From a bacterium (GTDB lineage Bacteria; Planctomycetota; UBA1135; UBA2386): a DNA stretch of 64,000 nucleotides. Position 1 is the first letter of the stretch. Each line of letters begins with the position of its first letter. Shown here one piece after another: positions 27,238 to 37,900 of this stretch. The notes under the pieces were generated by a model. It was given only the letters and a program-made list of their open reading frames with translations. It searched no databases and was not told the DNA's origin. Both the position numbers and the translations under genes were made by a program. The stretch is taken from positions 558,001-622,000 of the forward strand of contig JAUILN010000004.1 of the NCBI GenBank assembly GCA_030432695.1, given 5' to 3'.

Positions 27238-28596
27238 ATGCCGGTGCGCGCGGTGGTGATCCTGGTGCTCGTCTGCGTGTGTGTCGCGCTGGCCGGGATG
27301 ATGCTGTCGGGTTCCTCGGCGCCGGGCGGTGCGCGTCGGTCGAGCGCGGCTGCCGGGCCGATCGGCGAAGTGCGGGCTGTTGCCGGCCCGCGGTCCGGGG
27401 GGATGTCTGTGCGCGTGCCGGTGGCGGTGGATCCCACCGCGGAGGAGTCCGGCGCAGCGGCGGTCCACATCCGCGGTCGGTTGGTGGACGAGGCTGGCCG
27501 GCCGGTCCGCGCGGGCGAGGTGGTGTGCTCGATTCCAGCTGCGGGCCGGGTCGGGCCGGTCGGCTGCGACGCGGACGGTCGCTTCGCCGTGCGCTTCGCG
27601 ATCCCGGTCGATCCACGGATCACGCTCGAAGTCCTCGCGCCGCAGCGCTGCACGATGTTCCGTGCGCTGCATCTCGACGCGATCGGCCACGACATCGATG
27701 TCGGCGACGTGGTGCTTCGTGCCGGCGTGCTGTTCTCGGGTCGATTGGTGGATCGCGCGGGAGTGCCGGTGTCTCCCGGCCAGCTCGGTGCGCGGGTGAC
27801 GCTCCGAGCCGTGGACGGATCGACCGGGCCCGGGGCGTTCGACGTCGTCAACGCTGCCGTGACCGCGGTTGCCGCCGGCGGGAGCTTCGCCTTCCGAGGG
27901 TGGTGGCGGCCGGGTGAATACCAATTGCAGGTCGACGGCCTCGCGCGCGTCGACGCCGAGCCGGTGCGGCTCCTGCCGCCCGAGACCCACGTCGACCTGG
28001 TCGTGCTCCGCCCCGACGAGATCCCCGAGCTCCGCGGCGTGGTGGTGGACGAACGCGGCGAGCCCTTGCACAGCGCGCGGGTGGCGATCGGCAGCGCAAC
28101 CTCCGGCGCCGGGTCGATCGAGCCCGACCGCAGCGCGGCCGACGGATCGTTCGTCCTGCGTTGGGCGCCGCCCCTCGCCCTGCACGAGCCGGTGTCCTTG
28201 TCGGTCGCACGCGCGGGTTACCGGTCGGTGGAGACCCCGGCGATCCACTCCTGGGGTGCCGGCCGGGTGCGCCTCGTGCTGGAGCGTGCCCCCAGGCTGT
28301 CGATCCGGGTCGTGCGCGCTGCGGACGACTCGCCGGTGGAGGACTTCGTGGTGCGGATGATCTCCGCCGAGGCGGCACGTCGCACGGCGGCGCGGCGCGG
28401 CGATGCGCTGACCGGGCGCACGCACCCCGGCGGGGTGGTCGAGATCGGGGATCTGCAGGCTGGCGACTGGGTCGTCGTGGTCGAACCGGCCGCGGACTCG
28501 GGGCTGGCGGAGGGCCGCGAGGAAGTGCAGATCGGCGCGGGTGCGCCGGCGCCGCTGCTCATCCGGTTGGAGGAACGGGCGGAGTACCGGAAGTAG
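27238..28596 (+). CDS. Short carboxypeptidase-regulatory-like protein, family A copy 3
   Basis: This 452-residue relative of the two family A proteins at 12.9-18.5 kb has a signal/anchor (VVILVLVCVCVALAGMMLSG), a linker, and modules IRGRLVDEAGRPVRAGEVV, LFSGRLVDRAGVPV, LRGVVVDERGEPLHSARV, then LSIRVVRAADDSPVEDFVVR and an HPGG turn. It stops soon after the block that marks the middle of the longer paralogues, at EERAEYRK, so it equals roughly the first half of those proteins. The stop may be original or the result of a lost 3' half. It ends four bases from the convergent family B gene. It is exported; role unknown. Confidence 0.75.
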   Translation: MPVRAVVILVLVCVCVALAGMMLSGSSAPGGARRSSAAAGPIGEVRAVAGPRSGGMSVRVPVAVDPTAEESGAAAVHIRGRLVDEAGRPVRAGEVVCSIPAAGRVGPVGCDADGRFAVRFAIPVDPRITLEVLAPQRCTMFRALHLDAIGHDIDVGDVVLRAGVLFSGRLVDRAGVPVSPGQLGARVTLRAVDGSTGPGAFDVVNAAVTAVAAGGSFAFRGWWRPGEYQLQVDGLARVDAEPVRLLPPETHVDLVVLRPDEIPELRGVVVDERGEPLHSARVAIGSATSGAGSIEPDRSAADGSFVLRWAPPLALHEPVSLSVARAGYRSVETPAIHSWGAGRVRLVLERAPRLSIRVVRAADDSPVEDFVVRMISAEAARRTAARRGDALTGRTHPGGVVEIGDLQAGDWVVVVEPAADSGLAEGREEVQIGAGAPAPLLIRLEERAEYRK

Positions 28597-28600
28597 CCGG

Positions 28601-31138
28601 CTAACGCACGTTCTCCAGGATCGACCGGAAGCGCGCGGCATCGATCGTGAGCGTCGCTCGGGACGGCAGCTCGCCGGTGCCGAGATCGAGCGGGCTGGTG
28701 AACCAGCCGGTCTGGTGCGGATCGCGCTTCAGGTTCATCTCCACCAGATTCGGGCCGGGCAGGAACACCTCGACCCGGACCGTCTGGTCTGCGCCGAGTG
28801 GTCGGAACGGCGCGAGGCCGTCGCCGTGCAGCATGCGGCCGAGCTGGCTCGGGACTCCGGTCGGGGGAAGCAGGCGGATCTCGGCCCGGAGGTCGGCGGG
28901 CCACGGTGTCTCGCAGGCGATGCGTAGCGCGAGCTCGTGGGCCTGGGCCAAGGCCACGGTGCGGTCCTCGAAGACGTCTTCGAGGAGTTCGAAACGGTGG
29001 CCGGGGACGAGGACCCACAGGGAGCAGGGCGCGGTGAGGACCAACGGCACCGCGCCGTCGACGAAGGGCATCGGAACGAGGCGATGCGGTGCCGGTGTGA
29101 GGCAGACGATGCCGCGATCGAGCACGGGTCGTCCCGCTGCATCGACCGCTCGGATCCGGATCGTCCGGACCTTGCCGCGGAGATCGACTTCTGCGAGTCG
29201 TTGATCGGGTGCTCCATCGGCCAGCAGCTCGACCGGCGGCGACACGGCCAGCTCACTGCCGGTCATCGCGTGCTCGACCCGGACTCGCCACGTCCCTGCC
29301 AGCACCTCGCGGATCGTCCCGACCGGGCGCAGCTCGTCGCCGTGGTCCCACACCCTGACTTCGTGCCCGCCTCGCTCGGAGTTGCCGACGGGCTGCAGAG
29401 AACACGTGATGCCCTGCGCGGTGTGGGCGTCGTCGACGTGGAGCCGGATCGTGGGCGACAGCACTGCGGTGACCGGCACGCTGAGGTCGCGGTCGCCGAC
29501 GCGGAACGGGAAGCGGCGCTCGGTGAGGAAGCCGCTACCCTGGATCCTGAGCAGGAGCGCGGCATCCGGTTCGCAGACTGCTTCGACCACGAAGCTGCCG
29601 TCGGGCTCGAACGACACGCGCGAAGGGCTCAGCGCTCGCGGACTGCCGTCGTCGACCCAGACACTGCCCCAGGTCGTCGCCGGGTCGATCTCCGGCCGGC
29701 CGGCGATCCGGCCGGTCGCGACCAACGCCATCGCGCGCACCTCGAGCGCTCCCAGGTCCTGGGTGCCGGGTCGGTAGTGGCGGTTCGGCAGGTCGACTCG
29801 CCAGATCGGGGACTGACCGCGTGGGCCCAGCACGAACGATGCGGTGACCGGTCCTTCGAGCAGGGACTCCTCGAGGTGCAGTCGGAAGCCTCCTGCGCCG
29901 TCGGTGATGCCTTGGAGGCTGCCGTGGCGCTGCGCGGGTTCCCAGGCGAAGGTGAACCCGAGTCTCGCCAGGGGCTTGCCGTCGGGGAGCAGCAGTTTGC
30001 CGACGAGGACCGGGGTCCGTCCCGGGTCGCGAAGCACCGCGCGCACTTCCTCGCCTGCTCGTCGCGGGCCGTCGAACTCCACGCTGAGGCGAGTCGCGCC
30101 CGCACCGACAGTCGCCCGGAGCCGCTGACCGAGTCCGACGTGCGGGAAGTGGCCGCGGCCGTCGGGACCGAGTTCGCACTGCCAGCCGGTGCCGAAGCGA
30201 TCGAACCGGCCTTCGGCGGGAAACAGCTCGAGGTTCCGACCCAGGAAGTACCGCGGATCGAGCGGCGTGCCGTCGTGCTCCTGGACCTCCACCAGCACGC
30301 TGCCGCAGGCCGGCATCCGCAGCACGATCTCGTCGCTGGGTCGACTCCGCGGCTCGACGCGCACCGCCGGGCCGAGCGCTCCCGGGGCGAGTGCCCGCAG
30401 CTCGATCGGGAACGGGGCGTCGAGGATCTGCGAGCGTTGGGCGTGCCGGATCGAGCAGCGCCCGTCGCGGTCGGTGCGGCCGAGGCGACCGAACTCCGGG
30501 CGTTGGTCGGGTGCGGCGTCGGCCTGACTGGCGAGCGCCCCGGCGGCAGCGACGGGCGCACCGTCGTCGTCGACGATGCGGTACCGCAGCGTCCAGTCCG
30601 GCTGCAACCGGATCACGATCTCGCCGTGTTCGTCGCGACCGCTGGTGGACCAGGCGGTCCCGAAGAGTCGCTCGGTCCTGCCGACCACGACCGAGTTCGC
30701 CAGCACGCCGACGAGTCGCGCCCTGCCGTCGGCGCCGGTGACGACCGGGGGTGCGCCGTGCTGCTCGAGCTTCGCCGCGTGGTCGTCGTACGGCAACGCG
30801 GGGTCGGGCGGGGGGAGTGGACCGAGGTTGGCGACGTGCGACGCGTAGTGCACCGTGACTCCGGCGAGCGGCTCGTCGGTCTCGGCGTCCACCGCGCGGA
30901 CCACGGCGGTCTCGATGGGGGGCTCGTCGCCGAGAGGTGCGGGAGCGCGCTCGGGTTCGGCCGCGTCGGTTGCCGTTCCAGGTTCCGCACCCGCGTGCGC
31001 GGGGGCGACCTGCCGGGGGCGGTTGGCTTCGGCGGAGGGCGGAGTGCGCGGGGCGTCGATGGGCGTCGGCCCGGCGAGCCACCAGGCAACGGCCAGTGCG
31101 AGGACCAGGGCGAACACTCCGAGAGTCAGGCGCCGCAT
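28601..31138 (-). CDS. Membrane-anchored carboxypeptidase-regulatory-like protein, family B copy 1
   Basis: Start at ATG 31138, because MRRLTLGVFALVLALAVAWW is shared with the upstream paralogue; the residues before it are a shadow. The 845-residue product has one membrane helix (about residues 5-22), then a Pro/Ala-rich linker, VRAVDAETDEPLAGVTVHYA, and a long module string. Diagnostic blocks shared with its twin are GAPPVVTGADGRARLV, IRLQPDWTLRYRIVDDDGAP, VRVEPRSRPSDEIVLRMP, and a C-terminal TLTIDAARF. It differs from family A in having no SPVEEYGLR block. It and its twin form a same-strand pair with 34 bases between. No catalytic residues are recognised; a surface or sensor role is an inference from architecture. 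Confidence 0.8.
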   Translation of the reverse strand: MRRLTLGVFALVLALAVAWWLAGPTPIDAPRTPPSAEANRPRQVAPAHAGAEPGTATDAAEPERAPAPLGDEPPIETAVVRAVDAETDEPLAGVTVHYASHVANLGPLPPPDPALPYDDHAAKLEQHGAPPVVTGADGRARLVGVLANSVVVGRTERLFGTAWSTSGRDEHGEIVIRLQPDWTLRYRIVDDDGAPVAAAGALASQADAAPDQRPEFGRLGRTDRDGRCSIRHAQRSQILDAPFPIELRALAPGALGPAVRVEPRSRPSDEIVLRMPACGSVLVEVQEHDGTPLDPRYFLGRNLELFPAEGRFDRFGTGWQCELGPDGRGHFPHVGLGQRLRATVGAGATRLSVEFDGPRRAGEEVRAVLRDPGRTPVLVGKLLLPDGKPLARLGFTFAWEPAQRHGSLQGITDGAGGFRLHLEESLLEGPVTASFVLGPRGQSPIWRVDLPNRHYRPGTQDLGALEVRAMALVATGRIAGRPEIDPATTWGSVWVDDGSPRALSPSRVSFEPDGSFVVEAVCEPDAALLLRIQGSGFLTERRFPFRVGDRDLSVPVTAVLSPTIRLHVDDAHTAQGITCSLQPVGNSERGGHEVRVWDHGDELRPVGTIREVLAGTWRVRVEHAMTGSELAVSPPVELLADGAPDQRLAEVDLRGKVRTIRIRAVDAAGRPVLDRGIVCLTPAPHRLVPMPFVDGAVPLVLTAPCSLWVLVPGHRFELLEDVFEDRTVALAQAHELALRIACETPWPADLRAEIRLLPPTGVPSQLGRMLHGDGLAPFRPLGADQTVRVEVFLPGPNLVEMNLKRDPHQTGWFTSPLDLGTGELPSRATLTIDAARFRSILENVR

Positions 31139-31172
31139 CGGAGCAAGGCTATCCAGCCACTGGCCGGGCGGA

Positions 31173-33731
31173 TCAGTCGTTCCGGAGACCTGCCACCACC
31201 GCTGCGAACTCCGCCGCATCGAGCTCGAGCGTCGCACGCAGTGGCCGGACGTCTGGGTCGACGTCCACCGTGCCGGCGATCCAGCTCGCGCGGCCCGCGC
31301 CGCGCCTGAGCCGCATCCGCACCTGGTTCGGTCCCGCGAGCGGCACCTCCAGCCGGACCGTGCCGTCCTTGGCGAGTGGTTGGAAGCGTGCGAGCTTGGC
31401 GCCGGTCAGGCCGCGCCCCAGGCTTCTCGGCGCCTCGGCCGTCGGCACGAGGCAGACCTCGGCGTCGAGATCGCTGGGCCAGGGTGTCGTGCAGGTGATG
31501 CGCAGGTCCAAGTGCTCGGCCAGTTGCAGTCCGACCGAGCGGTCGTCGAACACGTCGTCCAGACGCTCGATGCGGTGGCCGGGGACGACCACCCACGCGG
31601 TGCAGGGTTCGGTGAGGACCAGCGCCGCCGCGCTGCTGGCGAAGCGCGCGTCGGTGGTCCGGTCGTCGGGGAACTCTGCGAAGACGACGCCGCCGTCGAC
31701 CAGCGGTTGTCCTGCTGCGTCGACTGCGCGGATGTGGACGGTTCGCACCAGTGCGCGGAGGTCGATGTCGGCGAGGCGTGGGTCGGGCGGTGCGCCCGGG
31801 AGCAGCTCGAGGTCGTCGACCGTGACGAGGTCGCGGCGGGTGGCTGCGTGCTCCACCCGCAGGCGCCACTTGCCGGCGGGGACGTCGCGGAACTTGGCCA
31901 CGGGGCGGAGTTCGTCGGCGAGGTCCGTGCTGTTCGAGCGGCGGGGCCTGCGGTCGTCGTCGTCGAGGGGGTCGAGCCAGCAGTGCAGGCCGTTGCGTGT
32001 GTGCGGATCGTCGACCCTCAGGTGCGCCGAGAGGGTCACGGTCGCGGTCACCGGCACGGTGAGGTCGGTCGCGCCGGCGCGGAACGGGACGGGGCTGTCG
32101 GTGCGGAAGTCGGTTCCCTGGACGTCGAGCTGCAAGGGGGTGTCGGGCTCGCAGATACCCTCGATCACGAAGCGGCCATCGGGTTCGAAGGTGATGCGCG
32201 ATGGGTCGAGAGTGCGCCGGGTGCCGTCGGCGGGGCGGACGGTTCCGCGGGTCGTCGCGGGGGCGATCTCTTCGATGCCGGTGATGCGGCCTGTGCCGAT
32301 CGGCGAGAGTGTCTGGACGACGATCACGCCGAGGTCGTTGACGCCCGCTTCGTAGGCGCGAACCGGCAGGTCGGCGCGCCAGAAGCGCCGCTCTTCGCGT
32401 CTCCCCGACGCGAAGGACACGGTTGCCGCTGCGTTCAGCAGCCACGTACCGGGCCGCACCCGGAAACCGCCCTCCTCGTCGGTGTGGGCGTAGGAGTTCC
32501 CGCTGCTTCCTTCGGACTCCCATGAGAACCCGAAGTCGACGTCGGCCAACGGCTCGGCCGACTGCCCGGCCATCTCGTCGTCCGTGGCGAGCAACAATCT
32601 GCCGACCAGGATCGGACCGTCGCCACGGTCGACGAGCACGGCACGGATCTCTTCTCCGGGCCGCCGCGGCCCTTCGAACTCCACGGTTCCGACCGTGCCG
32701 AACTCGGCGCGGAGTCGTTGACCGAGACCGACGTGCGGGAAGCGGCCGGTCCCGTCGGGGCCGAGTTCGCATTGCCAACCGAGGAACCCGGGGGTGAAGT
32801 GGCCCTCTGCGGGTTCGAGGCGGATGTCGCGCATCTGCAGGTAGCGCGGGTCGAGCGGCGTGCCGTCCAGCTCCCGGACTTCCACCACCACGCTGCCGCT
32901 GCCAGGCATGCGCAGCACGATCTCGTCGGTCGGTCGGCTGCGCGGGTCGATGCGCACCGCGGGGCCTTGCGCGCCCGCAGCGACGGCCTGCACGTCGACC
33001 GCAAAGTCGCCCCCGAACAAGGGGGACTGTTGGGCATGCCTCATCACGTGGCGCCCATCCCCATCGGTCGGGCCGCGTCGGTCCATCCGCGGCTGCTGCC
33101 CCGGCGGTCCTTCGATCGCCCGGGCGAACAGGTCCGCGTCAGCGACCGGTCGGTCGTCGTGGTCGACGATCCGGAACTGCAGCGTCCAGTCCGGTTCGAG
33201 CCGGATCACGTAGACGCCCTGTTCGTCCGGGTCGATGCCGGTCCAGCAGCCACCGTAGAGACGATCGGTCCTCGCGGTCACCGCCTGGTTCGGCATCGCA
33301 TTCACCAGCCGCGCGCGGCCATCGGCGTCGGTGAGGACCGGCGGGGCTCCATGCCGCTCCAGCCACAGGTCGAGGTCGGTGCGCAGCAACTCGCGCTCGT
33401 CGTCGGGTAGCTGCGCGAGGTCGACGCGATGTGACTGATAGAGGATCGTGGCGCCGGCGACCGGCTCGCCGGTCGCCGCGTCGATCGCGCGGACGTGGAG
33501 GGTCTCGTTGCCGGGGAGCTGCTCGGTGGCGGCTGCCGTGCGCGCAGGTGCGGCAGAGTCGTGCGCGGCTTGCTGGGGGGCACCCGTCTTCGCGGGGACG
33601 GCTTCCGCGGGTGTTTCGGCAGGCAGAGACGTCGAAGGTCGGGGCGCTTCGGCGGTCGGCGTTCCGGCGAACCACCAGACGGCTCCCAGCACCAGGACCA
33701 GGGCGAGCACTCCGAGCGTCAGCCGTCGCAT
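31173..33731 (-). CDS. Membrane-anchored carboxypeptidase-regulatory-like protein, family B copy 2
   Basis: The 852-residue product starts MRRLTLGVLALVLVLGAVWW, nearly the same as copy 1, and keeps the same order of blocks: VRAIDAATGEPVAGATILYQ, GAPPVLTDADGRARLVNAMP, IRLEPDWTLQFRIVDHDD, VRIDPRSRPTDEIVLRMP, and the ending ATLELDAAEF. Between these blocks the pair drifts more. The gene lies first in the pair and its start region adjoins the ankyrin gene's 3' end (68 bases). Duplication has therefore happened independently in both families within 21 kb, which suggests that diversification of these surface proteins is favoured here. Confidence 0.8.
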   Translation of the reverse strand: MRRLTLGVLALVLVLGAVWWFAGTPTAEAPRPSTSLPAETPAEAVPAKTGAPQQAAHDSAAPARTAAATEQLPGNETLHVRAIDAATGEPVAGATILYQSHRVDLAQLPDDERELLRTDLDLWLERHGAPPVLTDADGRARLVNAMPNQAVTARTDRLYGGCWTGIDPDEQGVYVIRLEPDWTLQFRIVDHDDRPVADADLFARAIEGPPGQQPRMDRRGPTDGDGRHVMRHAQQSPLFGGDFAVDVQAVAAGAQGPAVRIDPRSRPTDEIVLRMPGSGSVVVEVRELDGTPLDPRYLQMRDIRLEPAEGHFTPGFLGWQCELGPDGTGRFPHVGLGQRLRAEFGTVGTVEFEGPRRPGEEIRAVLVDRGDGPILVGRLLLATDDEMAGQSAEPLADVDFGFSWESEGSSGNSYAHTDEEGGFRVRPGTWLLNAAATVSFASGRREERRFWRADLPVRAYEAGVNDLGVIVVQTLSPIGTGRITGIEEIAPATTRGTVRPADGTRRTLDPSRITFEPDGRFVIEGICEPDTPLQLDVQGTDFRTDSPVPFRAGATDLTVPVTATVTLSAHLRVDDPHTRNGLHCWLDPLDDDDRRPRRSNSTDLADELRPVAKFRDVPAGKWRLRVEHAATRRDLVTVDDLELLPGAPPDPRLADIDLRALVRTVHIRAVDAAGQPLVDGGVVFAEFPDDRTTDARFASSAAALVLTEPCTAWVVVPGHRIERLDDVFDDRSVGLQLAEHLDLRITCTTPWPSDLDAEVCLVPTAEAPRSLGRGLTGAKLARFQPLAKDGTVRLEVPLAGPNQVRMRLRRGAGRASWIAGTVDVDPDVRPLRATLELDAAEFAAVVAGLRND

Positions 33732-33798
33732 CGGGGCAACGCTAACGTAGGTGGCCGGTCCGGGCGCGTGCGTCGGAGTCTTTCCCGAGTGGCACCAC

Positions 33799-34743
33799 TC
33801 AGCTCAACAGCACTTCCAGCTTGCGCTTGCCCTTCTGCCTCGCCAGCCCGCGCGGGCTCAGCCCGTCCTGGTCCTGCCACGACGGATCCCCGCCTGCAGC
33901 GCGCAGCGCTTCGACCATGCGCGCGCTGCCGCGCGACACCGCCTGGTGCAGCGCGGTCCAGCCGCGGGCGTCGGCGACGTTCGGACTCGCGCCCTGTTCG
34001 AGCAACCACAGCGCGCCGTCGAAGCGGCCCCAGCGCACCAGCTCGTTGAGGATCGGGCGGTCGCCTTCACGGGCTGCGTCGGGCTTCGCGCCGTGGGCGA
34101 GGGTGAGCTCGGCGAAGGCGTGGTCTTCCTGCCAGGCCGCCGCGACCAGGGCCGACTCGGCATCGGCGCCGCGGGTCAGCAGGAGTTCGAGCATCTCGAG
34201 GTGGCGGGCGGCGATCGCGAAGTAGGCGGCGTCGACGCTCTTGCCCCAGGAGCGGGCGCGCGCGTTCGGATCGGCGCCGGCGTCGAGGAGTCGCGTGGCG
34301 ATGGTGCGCAGTCGGCGGTTGCCGGCGGCTTCGGTCCGGAACAGCCGCGAGCCGGCGCAGGCCTGCAGGCCGGTGAGGGTGTCGGCGTCGGTCGCGTTGG
34401 CGAGTGCCGGGTCCTTCTTCAACTGCCGGGAGACCGCGCCGAGGTCGCCGAGTGCGGACTGGACGAAGATGTCGATGCGCGCACCGGCGCTGCGCAGTCG
34501 GTCGACGTATTCGGGCACGCCTACGAATGCCGCAATGATCAGCGCGCGGGCACTGGGCCACGCACCGACCTGCTCCGGGTCGGCACCGTGCGCGAGCAGC
34601 CAATCGAGGCACTTCAGTCGCTGCGGATCAGCCTTGCCGAGTGCGTGGGGACCATGCGGATCCTCCTGGATCAGGGCATGCAGCGGCCGGTAGTTGCGCC
34701 AGCGGGCGTTCCAGTCGGCGCCCCGCGCGTCGAGTTCTTCCAT
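33799..34743 (-). CDS. Ankyrin-repeat protein with uncertain start
   Basis: The product is a run of ankyrin repeats, with recurring patterns such as LDWLLAHGADPEQ, ATRLLDAGADPNARAR, LELLLTRGADAES, LWLLEQGASPNVADARGWTA and LHQAVSRGSARMVEALRAAG. I use the only ATG in range (34743), giving 314 residues and cutting into the first helix. The frame stays open upstream and the preceding residues, PTPADIVRAAGDADLARM, look like the true start of an ankyrin repeat. However no ATG, GTG or TTG occurs before the hairpin element at 34811-34848. Either a rare start codon is used or the 5' end has been lost. Ankyrin proteins bind other proteins; the partner is unknown. Confidence 0.7.
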   Translation of the reverse strand: MEELDARGADWNARWRNYRPLHALIQEDPHGPHALGKADPQRLKCLDWLLAHGADPEQVGAWPSARALIIAAFVGVPEYVDRLRSAGARIDIFVQSALGDLGAVSRQLKKDPALANATDADTLTGLQACAGSRLFRTEAAGNRRLRTIATRLLDAGADPNARARSWGKSVDAAYFAIAARHLEMLELLLTRGADAESALVAAAWQEDHAFAELTLAHGAKPDAAREGDRPILNELVRWGRFDGALWLLEQGASPNVADARGWTALHQAVSRGSARMVEALRAAGGDPSWQDQDGLSPRGLARQKGKRKLEVLLS

Positions 34744-34810
34744 CCGCGCGAGGTCGGCGTCGCCGGCGGCGCGGACGATGTCGGCGGGGGTGGGTCTGTC
34801 GGGACCTCTG

Positions 34811-34848
34811 ACTTTTACAACCGGTGCCAGGCACGCGTTGTAAACGTT
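34811..34848. repeat. Palindromic element copy A (TTTTACAAC arm)
   Basis: A hairpin with arms TTTACAAC / GTTGTAAA around a CGGTGCCAGGCACG core, in the short gap between the ankyrin gene's start and the sigma gene's start. It is the exact reverse complement of copy C over 38 bases. It lies where the ankyrin gene's true N-terminus would be expected. Confidence 0.85.
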
Positions 34849-34935
34849 GCGCGCGCGCTTTCTCCAACTCCCTTCGCGCACCCCCTCCCCTGCGGCGTCG
34901 TCGGCTGCGATCGTGGACCCCGACCCTCGAGCCGC

Positions 34936-37900
34936 ATGACGACGACCGACCGCACCCTCCTCGCCCGCTGGACCCGCGACGGCGACGCGCAGGCCTTCGC
35001 CGAGCTGATGGACCGACACGCCCGGATGGTGCTCGGCGTGTGCCGCCGCATCCTCGGCGATGCCAACACCGCAGACGACGTGGCGCAGGAGTGCTTCCTG
35101 CGCCTGGCCCATGCCGAGTACGGCCCGCGCAGCAACGTCGCCGGCTGGCTGCACCGCGTGGCGACCAACGTCTCGATCTCGGCGCTGCGCGCGGCGCGCG
35201 AGCGGCCGGTCCCCGTGGCAGACCTGGAGCCACCCGAGAGCGCGACGCCGTGGCTCTCGGAGTGGCGCGAACTCGAGCCGCACGTCGACGCGGCGATCGC
35301 GGAGCTGCCCGACGAGCTGCGCGCCGTGGTGGTCGCGCACTTCCTCGAGGGGCGCTCGCAGCGCGAGCTCGGGCGCGAGCTGGGCCTCGGCGACCGCACC
35401 GTCGGCTACCGGATCCACAAGGGGATCGAGCGGCTGCGCAAGCGGCTCGCGGCGCGGGGGATCCGGGTGGAGCGCGACGCGTTGGCGGCGGTGTTGGTGG
35501 CCTTGCCGGCGCCGGAGGTGGTGCCGGTGGCCTGGAGTGCGAGCCTCGGCAAGCTGGCGTTGGCGGGTCCGCATGCGTTGGGCGGAGCTGCTGCGGTGGC
35601 GACGGTCGGTTGGGCGGTCGCGGGGTCGACCAAGGCGGTGCTGGCGGTCGCGACGGCGCTGCTGGTGATCGTGGTGGGCGGGCTCTGGAATGCGGCGCGG
35701 GAGCGCGTGATCGATCCTGCGGTCGTGGGATCGTCTGCGTCGGAGAGTGGCGAGGCGGGGAGTGAAGGGCAGGGACCCGAGCGGGGTGCCGAGTCGCGAC
35801 GCGTGGCCGTCGACGTCGAACCGGACCGGGACGATTCAACCGCTGCGGCAGGCGTGGTCGCCGACGTCGTCGCGGTGGTCGGTCGCTGTGTCGATGCAGA
35901 TGGAGAAGAAGGCGTCGCCGACTGCGAGGTGGTCGTGCGGCCCTTGATCCGCGACGAGGAGATCGAGCGTGCCGCGTTGTTCGGCTGGTCGGCGCCGGAG
36001 AACTGGGAACGGCGTGGGGTGTCGGGGGTGGATGGGCGCTTCGCGGTCGAGCTGGAGCCGGGTCATGGCTACGTGCGGGTCGAGTTCACGCCGCGTGTCG
36101 GCTTGCCTTGGGGCCTGTTCGTGCAGCGTCCGATGGGCGGGGAACCACTCGACCTCGGCGAGGTGCGCATGATCGGGGGGGCGGTGCTGCCGCGGATCCG
36201 GGTGGAGAACAGTGCGGGCGCACCCGAGCTGGACGTGGAACTGAAGCTCGTGCGCGGCAACGGACCCGAGCTGTTCGATCGCGCGACGCGGGCGTCGGTC
36301 TTGTCGGTCGTCGAGCTGCCTGCCTCGGACCGGTCGGGCGTGGTTCGGGGACCGGAACGGATCCTGCCGGGGAGCTGGCAGTTCGGCTGCGCGCAGCGCG
36401 ATCTCGTGGCGGGGGAGATGTTCGAGCTGCCGACGGACGCGGAGGAGCTGGTCGTGGTGCTGCGGCCGCTCGCGGAGATGGAGCGGATCACCGGCACGGT
36501 CGTCGATCCGGCGGGACGCGGGATCGAGGGAGTCATCGTCGACAGAGCCGGGCAGGGCATTGACGAGCGTTTCGAGACGGACGCGCAGGGCCGATTCGTA
36601 ATCCTGCAGATGGAGAAGTTCCTCGGAGGGGAGCAGCTCGTATTGGCCATGAAGCCGGGTTGGCAGAGCACCTACAGCGAGAGCCAGGTGCCCTGGGGCA
36701 CCGACGATCTTCGATTGGTGATGCAGCCGGCGCGGGAGATCGAGTTGCGAGTCGTCGAGGAGGGGACCGGTGTGCCGGTCGAGCACTTCGGGTTGCGCGT
36801 CCAGTCCGGCCAGCGTCAGTCTCTGGATCCGCGAGGTCTGGAGGAGGAACTCATGGGAGTTCAGGACCACCCAGGCGGAATCATGCGCCTGCCAGTCGAT
36901 GACGGCGCGCAGCGGATCCTGATCGAGCCGCAGGATCCGCAGCACGGCCTGCCGGCACCGCTGGATCTGTACGTGTCCGATGCGATCCAGACGGTGTTCG
37001 TCGTCGAGGTCCCGCGCATGACCGAGCGGAGTTTCGAGGTCACGGACGCCGCGGGTTCTCCCGTCGTCGGATCGACGCTCTCCGTGGTGGTGGGTGCGCC
37101 GGACTCGCGCTGGCAGTGGATGCGCGGCAAGGGAACGATCGGCGGGCAGAGCTTCACCTTCCGCGATGGCTGGCAGCCACGACCGCTGCGCGTGTTCGGT
37201 CTCGGGACGACAGACGCCGGCGGCCGCGTCGTGGCGCCCGTCCCCCTCGGGCAGGCCGCGCGCGTGCTGGTGCGCGGAGCGGACCACATGCCGTTCGACC
37301 GCGTCGCCTGGGACCTCGCGAGCGAGCCCGACCCGATCCCCGTCGTCATCACGACCGGCGGCACTCTGATTGGCAACCTCGAACCTCCCGAGCTGATCGC
37401 GGGCTATCGACGTCTCGCCGGTCTCGATCCCGTGGGCACCGACGGGATCGGACACCCGGCCGTGCAGTTGGTGGGTGAGGGCGAGCCGAATCAAGAGCCG
37501 GTGTTTCCCGCACGACCCATCCCGCTGCCCGCACCCGGCGAGCCGTTCCGCATCGAGCACGTTCCGCCCGGGCCCTGGCGTCTTCGCCTCACGGGGATGG
37601 TCGGTCGTCCAGGTGGCGGCGGGCGCCTGGAATCGAGCGACGTGGCCGAGGTCCCGGTCGTCGGGGAAGGCGAGGTCCGAGAGATGCTCCTCGATCTGTC
37701 GGCCCACGTGCCGGCGCGCTTGCGCGGTCGCGTGCTGGTCAACGGCGTGCCTGCTCAGCGAGTTCTCGTGTGGACAGAACGATCCGAGTCGTCGGCGGGC
37801 CGCGGGGTGATCGGTACCAGGCTGTCCCTCGACGCCGAAGGCCGCTTCGACCACATGCAGTTGCCCGGCTCGATGCGCGTCAGCACCGATTACCTATGGT

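Noticed and set aside
33799..35574. Ankyrin frame extended to 35574
   Set aside because: Beyond the hairpin at 34811-34848 the text is a shadow of the sigma gene and has no ankyrin character.
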